From JBOFGK01 sp051649085 (GTDB lineage: Bacteria; Bacillota_I; Bacilli_A; UBA3375): 20,739 bases of DNA. The DNA lies in contig JBOFGK010000027.1 of assembly GCA_051649085.1 (NCBI GenBank), forward strand, positions 1-20,739, in the 5' to 3' direction. Made by a program: the position numbers and the translations under genes. A model generated the notes under the pieces. It worked only from the letters and a program-made list of their open reading frames with translations, ran no database searches and was not told where the DNA came from. Positions 1-7,782 of the stretch are shown piece after piece; the first letter of the stretch is position 1; each line of letters begins with the position of its first letter.

Positions 1-134
1 TAGTTAATTTAAGCAAAAAAAGAAAAAATTTTAGATTTTATAGTTAATAAGAGTAAAAGACATAAGATTTATTCACGATAATAATTATGGATTTACTGCA
101 AAATAAACTATAACTCTATTATACTAGGAGAAAA
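1..134 (+). other. AT-rich leader before the first gene
   Basis: Non-coding AT-rich stretch ahead of the first glycosyltransferase. No open frame of note and no hairpin terminator are visible. The AGGAG at 126-130, four bases before the ATG at 135, is a clear ribosome binding site. -10-like sequences are present (TATTAT at 117-122, TATACT at 120-125), with TTTACT at 92-97 as a poor -35. The spacing (19 or more) is too long and the TATACT lies almost on the ribosome binding site, so a promoter here is only possible. The transcript may equally enter from upstream. Confidence 0.4.
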
Positions 135-1289
135 ATGAGAGAACTTAGAAATTTTATTTTTGTGAGCGATTCTGTAGGAGCACAAATTGGTGGAGTGACG
201 CAATATAGAAATACAATTATTGAGTATATTAGAGCGACATATTCAAATATAATAACGTACGAATTACATCTCATGGACTATAGTAAAACCCCAAATGCCA
301 TTAGAGCCCATTATAGTTACCATTTACACAATGATGAGCAAGAAATTACTAATTTATTTAAAGCGATTGATCCAAGAACAACAATCATTATTTTTACAAA
401 ATTTGAGCCTTACCTTACATTTTTAACAAAGTATTCATTTGAAACAATAACTTTTCCTACAATTCTTGAGTATCATGGGAATATGGAAAAATATCTTGAA
501 GAATCTTCTTGGTTAAGAAATATTTTCATACCATCTCTAGTAAAATCAAACAGAGTGAATATAATAAAAGTGTTATCGAAAAATGATAAAAATATTTTAA
601 AAAAACATATAGAAAAAGTAATATATATATATCATACGACAAAAATGAAAAATAATAGAATTACGAAGAAAAATAAGACTGTTGGATATGTAGGGAGATT
701 ATCTAAAATCGATAAGAATGTTGAAGCATTACGTAGAGTTATAGAGCAAACATATAAAAAGGATCCGACAATAGAGTTTCATATTTTTGGAATCGGTCCT
801 GATAGTGATGTTATTAAAAATATTAGTGAAGGAAACTATATTATGCATGGCCTTGAAACGGATAAGGATAAAATATTTAATAATTTAAATATTTTATTAT
901 CAACTTCTAAAAGTGAAGGATGGGGGCTTTCTATTTTAGAGGCAATTGCAAATGGAATACCTGTAATAACAACTAAGTCAACGAATTCATTATTTGAAAT
1001 GTTGAATGAAGAACGAAATTGTGTATTTGAGCATCATGAAATCGATAATTTGATTGAAAGAATAGTGGAGCTTTCGCATAACGATGATGAGAGAGAAAGA
1101 ATATCAATAGAGGTATTTAACAAGTCAAAAATATTTTGTGATGAGGTACAAATCGAAAAATATTTAGATGTGATTGAAAAAGTTATTAAAGAAAATGAAT
1201 TTGATTTAAAATTTGAAGTGAATAATTTGGTAAGGGAATACAATACTAAATACAAGTATCATTTACAAAGAAATTCAAAAAATAACTAA
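135..1289 (+). CDS. GT4-family glycosyltransferase
   Basis: A 384-residue retaining glycosyltransferase of the GT-B fold. It probably adds a sugar from a nucleotide-sugar donor to a polymer or lipid-linked acceptor at the cytoplasmic face of the membrane. The N-terminal half carries a glycine pair (GGV near residue 20) typical of the acceptor/donor cleft. The C-terminal Glycos_transf_1 domain starts near residue 180 (VGYVGRLSKIDKN). It holds the full E-x7-E signature, SEGWGLSILEA, with E261 and E269, followed by GIPVITT. No signal peptide or membrane segment is seen, and the length is normal for the family. AGGAG at 126-130 supports the start. Arginine codons are dominated by AGA, unlike the CGA-rich genes from 1751 onwards. 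Donor and acceptor cannot be deduced. A TagE-like role (glucosylation of poly-glycerol phosphate) is one option given the tagD neighbour. Confidence 0.85.
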   Translation: MRELRNFIFVSDSVGAQIGGVTQYRNTIIEYIRATYSNIITYELHLMDYSKTPNAIRAHYSYHLHNDEQEITNLFKAIDPRTTIIIFTKFEPYLTFLTKYSFETITFPTILEYHGNMEKYLEESSWLRNIFIPSLVKSNRVNIIKVLSKNDKNILKKHIEKVIYIYHTTKMKNNRITKKNKTVGYVGRLSKIDKNVEALRRVIEQTYKKDPTIEFHIFGIGPDSDVIKNISEGNYIMHGLETDKDKIFNNLNILLSTSKSEGWGLSILEAIANGIPVITTKSTNSLFEMLNEERNCVFEHHEIDNLIERIVELSHNDDERERISIEVFNKSKIFCDEVQIEKYLDVIEKVIKENEFDLKFEVNNLVREYNTKYKYHLQRNSKNN

Positions 1290-1348
1290 TATTTAATGAA
1301 AGGAATGTAATAATCGCATATTAACTTATTGCGGATATTCTTAGAAAA

Positions 1349-1738
1349 ATGACACGAGTAATAACATATGGAACATTTGATTTAATGCACTATGGACATA
1401 TTAGATTGTTGAAGAGAGCAAAAGAACACGGAGACTACTTAATTGTTGCCGTTTCAACAGATGAGTTTAACAAATTAAAAGGGAAGAACTCATATCATAA
1501 TTTTGAGACAAGGAAAAAAATGTTGGAGGCAATAAGGTATGTCGATTTGGTAATTCCTGAAAACGATTGGGATCAAAAAAAAAGTGATATTGAGAAGTAT
1601 TGTGTTGATAAATTTGTTATGGGGGATGATTGGCAGGGTAAATTTGATGAATTAAAAGAATTATGTAATGTTGTATATCTTGAAAGAACGCCAAACATTT
1701 CAACAACAAGGATAAAGGAAGACTTAAATAGAGAATAA
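1349..1738 (+). CDS. tagD: Glycerol-3-phosphate cytidylyltransferase TagD
   Basis: Catalyses CTP + sn-glycerol-3-phosphate to CDP-glycerol + PPi in the cytosol, the donor for glycerol-phosphate polymers. At 129 residues it has the standard TagD length. It shows the cytidylyltransferase signature at the very N-terminus (YGTFDLMHYGHI, with the H-x-G-H histidines at 14 and 17) and the second family motif RTPNISTT starting at R113. The start is fixed by homology, since the family begins immediately before V-I-T-Y-G-T-F-D. The ribosome binding site is poor, however: only a GGA about 13 bases upstream, while AAAGGA lies about 45 bases upstream. The product fits the two CDP-glycerol-dependent transferase domains encoded downstream. 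Arginine codons are mostly AGA/AGG, like the preceding gene. The next gene starts after a 12-base gap. Confidence 0.95.
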   Translation: MTRVITYGTFDLMHYGHIRLLKRAKEHGDYLIVAVSTDEFNKLKGKNSYHNFETRKKMLEAIRYVDLVIPENDWDQKKSDIEKYCVDKFVMGDDWQGKFDELKELCNVVYLERTPNISTTRIKEDLNRE

Positions 1739-1750
1739 TAAGGACTATTA

Positions 1751-3031
1751 ATGGATGTATATGATTTAGTTATTGAAAAAAATTTTCAAACTGAAAAACT
1801 TATTAAAAAATTTTTTGCTGAAAAAGATGTTCTGATTAAATATGAGCATCTTTTCGTAATTGTAGAATATTCTGATATTCTTCCAGCACTAATCAATAAA
1901 GTCCTAAACACTGAGCTTGAACTTACTTGGAATTATCTTCCTGACCGAACATTTCGTGATTACATTTGTATTTTAAGTAAACAAATTAAAATTTTTGAAT
2001 TATTAAAAGAATTAAATATTTCTGTTATCGATTTAGAACAATATTATCGATATAAATATGTTCCTAAAGAAGTTGATGTAGAAATCAAACTAACAAAAAA
2101 TAGCAAATTCATCTCACTCTATTCAACTGATTATCATTTCCAACATGGTAAGTACTTATACGTTTATACAGCTACCTCTGTTTTATATACAATTAATGTT
2201 TCACTTGATCGTAATCTTAATGTAACTAATTTACAGATTCCTGATGATGAACAAGTTTATGTTGGCTATCAAGGAAAAATTGACTTAAAAATAAAAGAAC
2301 ATAATCATTTTAAATATTCTTTTAAACAAAGATTATTGTTTCTACGTAAAAATATTCAAAAGATGCAACTTACAAATTCAAATGAAAAAATAATGTACAA
2401 AGAAACAGGAAGTACAAAACCGAAAAAATTAATCATTTTAAATCCATATATGCAAGTTGCACATTCAGATACGCCTTTGACAATTATGGAATTTAAAAAA
2501 CTACAAACGAATGTTGAAAACTGTCGCTTTATTAGCTTAATTGATGAGTGGCAAACTTATATGTTGTATAATGGAAGTGGAGAGTTTATTTTTGAAGACT
2601 ACGTTGAGTTTGTTAAAGTACAAATGAATAAATATCAATTAACCGAAAAAGATTTGATTTTTATTGGCTTTTCCAAAGGTGGAACAATTTGTTTGAATTT
2701 TCATAAATATTTTCTAAATAGTTACTATGTTGTTGGAACACCACAATTAAACGTTATTTCGTTTGCAATGAAGCACTCATACTTAATGAATTATATTAGT
2801 CAAACACAGTTCAGTAGAACAATTGATTACTTATATCACCTACACACAATTGAGGATTTCGTTAAGCTTCCAAATACAATGTGTTTTTTTGCTAAGGGTG
2901 ATACACTTTCAAACGATACCTATCATCCAGCTAAATCATTAATCGTCGATGAAATTCATGAGAAAGCAGCCCAAAAGATGGAAAGTAAAATAATTGAATT
3001 TGTTCAACAAATAGTTAAGGGGGAACGTTAA
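1751..3031 (+). CDS. Serine alpha/beta-hydrolase-like capsule protein (copy 1)
   Basis: A 426-residue cytosolic protein of unproven function. The first ~220 residues are beta-rich and unassigned. The C-terminal half looks like an alpha/beta hydrolase, with a nucleophile elbow IGFSKGG (S308) and likely triad partners D384 (in FFAKGD) and H403 (in EIHEKAA). These three positions and the 19-residue D-to-H spacing are kept in the paralogue at 15910-17181. The fold class resembles accessory-Sec Asp2 and the XcbB/CpsF-type capsule proteins; an esterase or O-acyltransferase acting on the polymer is an inference. No signal peptide or transmembrane segment is visible. AAGGA at 1740-1744 supports the start. 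The stop overlaps the next start by one base (TAATG), implying translational coupling with the GT2-TagF fusion and a shared job. Confidence 0.7.
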   Translation: MDVYDLVIEKNFQTEKLIKKFFAEKDVLIKYEHLFVIVEYSDILPALINKVLNTELELTWNYLPDRTFRDYICILSKQIKIFELLKELNISVIDLEQYYRYKYVPKEVDVEIKLTKNSKFISLYSTDYHFQHGKYLYVYTATSVLYTINVSLDRNLNVTNLQIPDDEQVYVGYQGKIDLKIKEHNHFKYSFKQRLLFLRKNIQKMQLTNSNEKIMYKETGSTKPKKLIILNPYMQVAHSDTPLTIMEFKKLQTNVENCRFISLIDEWQTYMLYNGSGEFIFEDYVEFVKVQMNKYQLTEKDLIFIGFSKGGTICLNFHKYFLNSYYVVGTPQLNVISFAMKHSYLMNYISQTQFSRTIDYLYHLHTIEDFVKLPNTMCFFAKGDTLSNDTYHPAKSLIVDEIHEKAAQKMESKIIEFVQQIVKGER

Positions 3032-5403
3032 TGCAACTAATTGAAAAGTTAAAACGACATGATTATAAAATGTATTTAGATTATGCACAAGCGCGAATTC
3101 GCAAAACAAACAAGTTACATAAATTTATCATAATTACGGCTGTATATAATACAAGTTCCTACTTGGATAAATATTTTTCAAGCTTAGTCAGTGTCAATTA
3201 TGATTTGGAAAACTTAAAAATAATTGTAGTTGATGATGGAAGTACAGATGACTCACAATTAATTTTACGAAAATGGCAAATGAAATATCCCGAGTTAATT
3301 ATTTTACAAACTCAAGTAAATCTAGGTCAAGCAATTGCCAGAAATAATGGACTTGACTATATGAATAAGAAACTACAAAATTATGACTTTGTAACATTCA
3401 TCGATAGTGATGATTATGTTGATAGTAATTATTTTGTTGAAGTAAACAAAGCAATAAATTATTATTCATTCGTGAGCATTTTCACAACCAGATGGAAGTT
3501 CATCGATGAGAGTACAGGAACAGTTAATTACAATCATCCACTTGACTATCGATTTCGCAATCGACTGAAATATACATTAAAGGACTTAATTAAAAGTCCA
3601 ACTTATTTTAATCTTTCAATGAGTTCAAGTTTCTTCAAAGTGTCCGCTTTAGGCAATTTAAAACTTAGAAATATTAAGCCACAGTTTGAAGATGCTTACT
3701 TTTTAAATGAGTACTTACTTAAAAATAATGACTACCAAATTGTTTATATAAACAGCACTAACTACAATTATGTTAAGCGTAAAGCGGCTGATTCAACTTT
3801 GAACAAAGCAAAATTAAATCCTGAAAAATATGTATCACTACTTGAAATGGCCTACTTAAATCTACTTAGACAAGCTAAACAAATACATAGTTTTGTACCT
3901 GATTTTATTCAAAATTTAATTTTATATGACTTATCATGGAATATAAAAGAATTAAGTTTATTTGAGGTTCCACTTAGTGAACTTCAGTTCAAAATCCGAC
4001 GTGGAAATCTTGAAAAAATCTTCAAATTAATTAACCGAAGAAATTTAGAAAAAAATCATAATTACTATTGGAATTACTTTCAAATTGGCTTAGAACATCG
4101 TTATTATCCAACAGAAGAAGTGACAAAAATTGCTTTATATCAAAATTTTCATCTAGAAACGACAACTCAATATTTACTCCATACAGCAACACTTAATTTT
4201 CAAATAATTATCGATAATCAAGAGTTTAAAGATTATTGGTTGACTTGCGAAAGTCTTGATCAAGAATTTTTTATTTATCGAATTTTATTTACGGTTCCAA
4301 CAGCAGCAAAAGTTCAAGTAGTTGTTGAGGAACGAAGTTATTTTCCAGAAAAAATTAATAGACGAGCAATTGTTAAATTAACAACTAATTCAATCTGCTT
4401 GTTTTTTGATCGAGTAGCAAAAGCCGATGACAATGCAGAAGCACTCTATCATGAATTTAGCCGAAAATATCCAAACAGTTATTTTGTAATTGAAGAAAAG
4501 TGTTCGGATTATAATCGATTAAAAGCATTAGGTTTTAAACTAATAAGTTACGGTTCAAAAGAATTTGAACAAAAATACTTTGAAGCTGATTTTATTTTTT
4601 CTTCATCAGTTGATCCAGAAATCGAAAACTATAAATTTCTACGACATAATACCTCAAATATAAAAGCGCGCTTTATTTTCTTGCAGCACGGAGTAATTAC
4701 CGATAACCTTGGAAATTGGCTTGCGCGAAAAAAGATTGACCAAATAGTAATTAGTGCACCACTTGAAGAGCAAATTTGCCTTACGACTTTACCATTTAGT
4801 CAAAACCAGTATTTACGAGCTGGTCTGCCGAGATTTGATCGTTTAAAGAAAAATGGATCGAATTCAAAAACTTCAAATAAGACAATCTTAATTCATTTTA
4901 CGTGGAGAAAGAATTTAAAAAATAAAGAAATCGAACAAACAAGTTATGCATCTGAACTAGTAAATGTGATTGAAAAGGCTGAAGTGTATGGTGAAAAAGT
5001 TATAGTTGTACTCCATCCACAAGCAGCAAGCTTAAAAACTTACTTACAAAGTCAAACTTCTAGTGAGATTCTAAATGCAGTTGATATAATTTATCGAGAA
5101 GTTTTTCAAAAGGCAGATATTTTGATTACAGATTATTCATCAGTGTTTGCAGATATGGTTTATTTAGAGAAAAAAGTTATTTTCTTTCAAACAAATCCAA
5201 AAGAGTTTTATGTAAATCATCTTTATTCTCAAGCAATTGATTATAAAACAGAAGCACCAGGAATAGTAGCATCTTCAATTGATGAGCTTATTAATGCACT
5301 TAAAGAAGAAAATCGTAACAAAGTTGATTTTTACTTTACGCATGAAGAAAAACAAACAAATTGTCAAATGCTAATAAAATTAATAGAAAATAAATATAAA
5401 TAA
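3031..5403 (+). CDS. Bifunctional GT2 glycosyltransferase / TagF-type glycerophosphotransferase (copy 1)
   Basis: A 790-residue two-enzyme fusion. Residues ~32-270 form a GT2 (GT-A) domain: IIVVDDGSTDD with D68/D69 and the metal-binding FIDSDD with D125 and D127. A middle region (~270-450) is unassigned. Residues ~450-790 are a CDP-glycerol glycerophosphotransferase domain (Glyphos_transf, TagF type): FLQHGVITD with H553, LHPQ with H662, and DYSSVFAD from D701. Expected chemistry is transfer of a sugar plus transfer of glycerol phosphate from CDP-glycerol. Known TagF-like capsule polymerases with this two-domain plan make sugar-glycerol-phosphate repeats, so polymerase activity is plausible. 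The basic N-terminus (residues 1-25, before and around HDYKMY) could bind membrane. AAGGGGGAA at 3017-3025 supports the start. It is coupled to the upstream hydrolase-like gene and has a diverged copy at 17168-19597. Confidence 0.88.
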   Translation: MQLIEKLKRHDYKMYLDYAQARIRKTNKLHKFIIITAVYNTSSYLDKYFSSLVSVNYDLENLKIIVVDDGSTDDSQLILRKWQMKYPELIILQTQVNLGQAIARNNGLDYMNKKLQNYDFVTFIDSDDYVDSNYFVEVNKAINYYSFVSIFTTRWKFIDESTGTVNYNHPLDYRFRNRLKYTLKDLIKSPTYFNLSMSSSFFKVSALGNLKLRNIKPQFEDAYFLNEYLLKNNDYQIVYINSTNYNYVKRKAADSTLNKAKLNPEKYVSLLEMAYLNLLRQAKQIHSFVPDFIQNLILYDLSWNIKELSLFEVPLSELQFKIRRGNLEKIFKLINRRNLEKNHNYYWNYFQIGLEHRYYPTEEVTKIALYQNFHLETTTQYLLHTATLNFQIIIDNQEFKDYWLTCESLDQEFFIYRILFTVPTAAKVQVVVEERSYFPEKINRRAIVKLTTNSICLFFDRVAKADDNAEALYHEFSRKYPNSYFVIEEKCSDYNRLKALGFKLISYGSKEFEQKYFEADFIFSSSVDPEIENYKFLRHNTSNIKARFIFLQHGVITDNLGNWLARKKIDQIVISAPLEEQICLTTLPFSQNQYLRAGLPRFDRLKKNGSNSKTSNKTILIHFTWRKNLKNKEIEQTSYASELVNVIEKAEVYGEKVIVVLHPQAASLKTYLQSQTSSEILNAVDIIYREVFQKADILITDYSSVFADMVYLEKKVIFFQTNPKEFYVNHLYSQAIDYKTEAPGIVASSIDELINALKEENRNKVDFYFTHEEKQTNCQMLIKLIENKYK
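3532..3563 (+). repeat. Near-identical DNA block shared by the two GT2-TagF genes (a)
   Basis: Thirty-two bases in the GT2 domain of copy 1 match 17678-17709 in copy 2 with two mismatches by eye (an aat/aac and a gac/gat third-position change). They encode the N-H-P-L-D-Y-R-F-R-N-R segment. This is the direct-repeat counterpart of the entry at 17678-17709, about 14.1 kb away in the same orientation. Confidence 0.8.
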
Positions 5404-5416
5404 AAAAGGGGAAAAC

Positions 5417-5446
5417 TGTGCATCGTAACTAATTATATGCTATAAT
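5417..5446 (+). promoter_or_regulatory. Likely internal promoter with extended -10
   Basis: TGCTATAAT at 5438-5446 is a perfect -10 box (TATAAT, 5441-5446) preceded by the TGN extended-10 element. The best -35 at an 18-base spacing is TGTGCA (5417-5422), a weak match, which is usual for extended -10 promoters. It lies in the 122-base gap after the first GT2-TagF fusion, one of the two long gaps in the cluster, and would drive the genes from 5526 onwards. No terminator hairpin precedes it, so read-through from upstream is also expected. Confidence 0.6.
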
Positions 5447-5525
5447 TTACAAGAAGTCAGATAGATATAAAGTATGATATATTAAAGTAAATTTATAAAG
5501 TGTTGTGGGTAAATTCGGGGAATAA

Positions 5526-6563
5526 ATGAAAGCACACACAACAGAAAAAACTAAAGAAAATTCGAAAGAGCAACAAATAATTCTTTCGATTTGTATTTCT
5601 AGTTATAATAATTTACCATATATCAAACAATTAATAAATCTTATTGATAAAGAAATTGATATTCTTGAAAATAAAGTTGAAGTTCTAGTAGTTGATGATT
5701 GTTCAAATGATGGAACAAAAGATTTTTTAAATGAATTAGACAAGAAAAAATTTCGTATTACAATTAATGCAGAACGAAAAAAAACGCCTTCATTTGGGCG
5801 TAATTTAATGATACTCCAAGCCGTTGGTGAGTATATTTTATTCATTGATGGTGATGATATTTTTACAGCACCAATTGAAGAAATAGTTTTAGAATTATTA
5901 ACAAAAAATGAAGCGGAAATGCTATTGTCATTTCCTCACTTTTGTAGTGTACAAAACCATTTAACTGACTGCAATATTAAATATTGCAAACGAATATATG
6001 AATGTACTGATGAAGATTTTGAACAAAACGCATTAAAGTATGCCGTTCATCAAACAGGGATTTGGAACATTTATAAACGAAGTTTTCTAAAAGAAAATCA
6101 GTTGTGTTTTCCAACGACAATGAGAAGTGAAGATCATTTGTTTACACATAATGTCCTTGCAAAACGGCCAAAATTTGGACGATTAAATGTTAGATATTAT
6201 GGCTGGCGACTTAATGAACAATCACATTCAAATTCAAAAAATGTCAGAGAAAATAACATTATGTTTCTTGAATATGCTTTGAAAAATATTAGTATTTATT
6301 TGGATGTTGAAACGAAAAATGAAATTATCTTCAATCTTTTCAATACAACCCTTTCAAATATGATCAGAGGTTATCCAAAAATGGATGTAGAAGAAAGATA
6401 TCATTATTTTCAAAAAATAAAGAAATTATTGAAAAACGTTAAATATACTGGAGATTATCGTGGAACAGATATTTATTTTATTATTTGGTATAAGTATCGA
6501 ATGAAAAGTTATTATGTAGCTGAACTGTTATATCGAATATATGAAAAGAAAAATAATGTGTAA
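5526..6563 (+). CDS. GT2-family glycosyltransferase
   Basis: A 345-residue inverting glycosyltransferase with a GT-A fold. The nucleotide-binding motif LVVDDCSND (D57, D58) and the metal-binding FIDGDD (D108, D110) are intact. RSEDHLF further on resembles the acidic catalytic-base region of this family. The C-terminal ~100 residues are helical and basic, with no clear membrane span. The first ~17 residues are polar and precede the first strand. This ATG is the only suitable start, with CGGGGAATAA immediately before it giving a ribosome binding site at 5517-5521. It follows a 122-base gap with a likely promoter and precedes the nucleotide-sugar dehydrogenase by 48 bases. It adds one sugar to the growing unit; donor and linkage are unknown. 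Confidence 0.87.
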   Translation: MKAHTTEKTKENSKEQQIILSICISSYNNLPYIKQLINLIDKEIDILENKVEVLVVDDCSNDGTKDFLNELDKKKFRITINAERKKTPSFGRNLMILQAVGEYILFIDGDDIFTAPIEEIVLELLTKNEAEMLLSFPHFCSVQNHLTDCNIKYCKRIYECTDEDFEQNALKYAVHQTGIWNIYKRSFLKENQLCFPTTMRSEDHLFTHNVLAKRPKFGRLNVRYYGWRLNEQSHSNSKNVRENNIMFLEYALKNISIYLDVETKNEIIFNLFNTTLSNMIRGYPKMDVEERYHYFQKIKKLLKNVKYTGDYRGTDIYFIIWYKYRMKSYYVAELLYRIYEKKNNV

Positions 6564-6611
6564 TATTTCTTGCACAAACAAGATCAAATTTATTAGATGA
6601 AAAGGGGAAAC

Positions 6612-7775
6612 ATGAAAAAAAAGGTTACAGTAATTGGATTAGGATATATTGGACTACCAACAAGTCTATTTTTTGCCAAACATGGCTTTGATGTTTATGG
6701 AGTCGATACAAATCAGGCAATTGTTGACACATTAAATAATGGAAAATTAACTTTCAATGAGCCGGGAATGACCGACTTATTTGAGGCTGCTAAAAAAAAT
6801 ATTTATTTTACAACAATTCCGGAAGAGGCTGATTTATTTATAATTACAGTCCCAACTCCATTTCTTGAGAATAAAACAATTGACGAAAAATATATTGATC
6901 AAGCTTTTGAAGATATATCTTTATATTTAAAAGTTGGAGATTCGATTGTTTTAGAGTCAACGGTCCCACCACTTATTACAGAAAAATTAGTCTCGAAAAT
7001 TGAAAAGTTAGGATTTGTTGTTGGTGAAACAATCTTTTTAGCTCACGTTCCCGAAACGATAATTCCAGGAAATATGCTTGTGGAATTTACACAAAACAAA
7101 CGATTAATTGGTGGATATTCTCAAGAATGTTCCGAGAAGATTGCAAGTTTTTATGAAAAAGTTGTTGATGGTGAAATAATTTATACTGATATGCGGACAG
7201 CAGAAATTGTAAAAGTAATGGAAAATACCTATCGTGATGTAAATATAGCACTTGCAAATGAATTGATGCGTTTATGTGATGAATTAGAAATTGATGTTCA
7301 AGAAGCAATTCAAATCGCCAATAAACATCCCCGAGTTAATATTCATACCCCAGGTGGTGGAGTTGGTGGACATTGTATTTCAGTAGATCCATGGTTTTTA
7401 GTCGGTATTTTTGGTGAAGAAAAAGCAAATATCATTTCAACTGCAAGAAAAATCAATGATGAACAACCACAATACATATACAAAAAGCTTAGTAAAATAT
7501 ACAATTTACAGTCATTAAAAGTTGGAGTTTATGGCTTAGCTTATAAACCCGATATCGACGATTTTAGAGAAAGTCCATCATTTGAATTTATTAAGATTTT
7601 ACAAACAAATAAAATAGATTATATTTCATTTGATCCACACGCGACCCAAAAAATCGAAAGTAATCAAACAATGGATAAACTAAATTTTTTAGAAGAAGCC
7701 GATATTATCATTGTTTATGTAAAACATTCGGATTTAACAAGTATTCAAAGTAGTAAATTAGTATATATAAATTAG
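6612..7775 (+). CDS. UDP-N-acetylmannosamine dehydrogenase-type nucleotide-sugar dehydrogenase
   Basis: A 387-residue NAD-dependent four-electron dehydrogenase of the UDP-Glc/UDP-ManNAc dehydrogenase family. It shows the Rossmann GLGYIGLP (G9, G11, G14), TVPTPF, ESTVPP, the VPETIIPGN segment, the ENTYRDVNIA helix and the active-site GGHCISVDP with catalytic C255. UDP-ManNAc to UDP-ManNAcA (WecC-like) is favoured because a UDP-GlcNAc 2-epimerase is encoded in the same cluster and because the VPE..IPG pattern fits that branch; UDP-GlcNAc or UDP-Glc oxidation is not excluded. The start at 6612 is preferred over the in-frame ATG at 6597 because AAAAGGGG lies just upstream of it (to 6607) and the Rossmann strand begins at once. 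The protein ends abruptly at KLVYIN, shorter than the ~420 residues usual for WecC, lacking the short final tail. Confidence 0.85.
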   Translation: MKKKVTVIGLGYIGLPTSLFFAKHGFDVYGVDTNQAIVDTLNNGKLTFNEPGMTDLFEAAKKNIYFTTIPEEADLFIITVPTPFLENKTIDEKYIDQAFEDISLYLKVGDSIVLESTVPPLITEKLVSKIEKLGFVVGETIFLAHVPETIIPGNMLVEFTQNKRLIGGYSQECSEKIASFYEKVVDGEIIYTDMRTAEIVKVMENTYRDVNIALANELMRLCDELEIDVQEAIQIANKHPRVNIHTPGGGVGGHCISVDPWFLVGIFGEEKANIISTARKINDEQPQYIYKKLSKIYNLQSLKVGVYGLAYKPDIDDFRESPSFEFIKILQTNKIDYISFDPHATQKIESNQTMDKLNFLEEADIIIVYVKHSDLTSIQSSKLVYIN

Positions 7776-7782
7776 GAGAGTA

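Noticed and set aside
6570..6598. Promoter in the short gap before the nucleotide-sugar dehydrogenase
   Set aside because: TTGCAC and TTAGAT at 17-base spacing each match only about half of the consensus positions, and the gap is short; read-through from the upstream GT2 gene is the simpler view.
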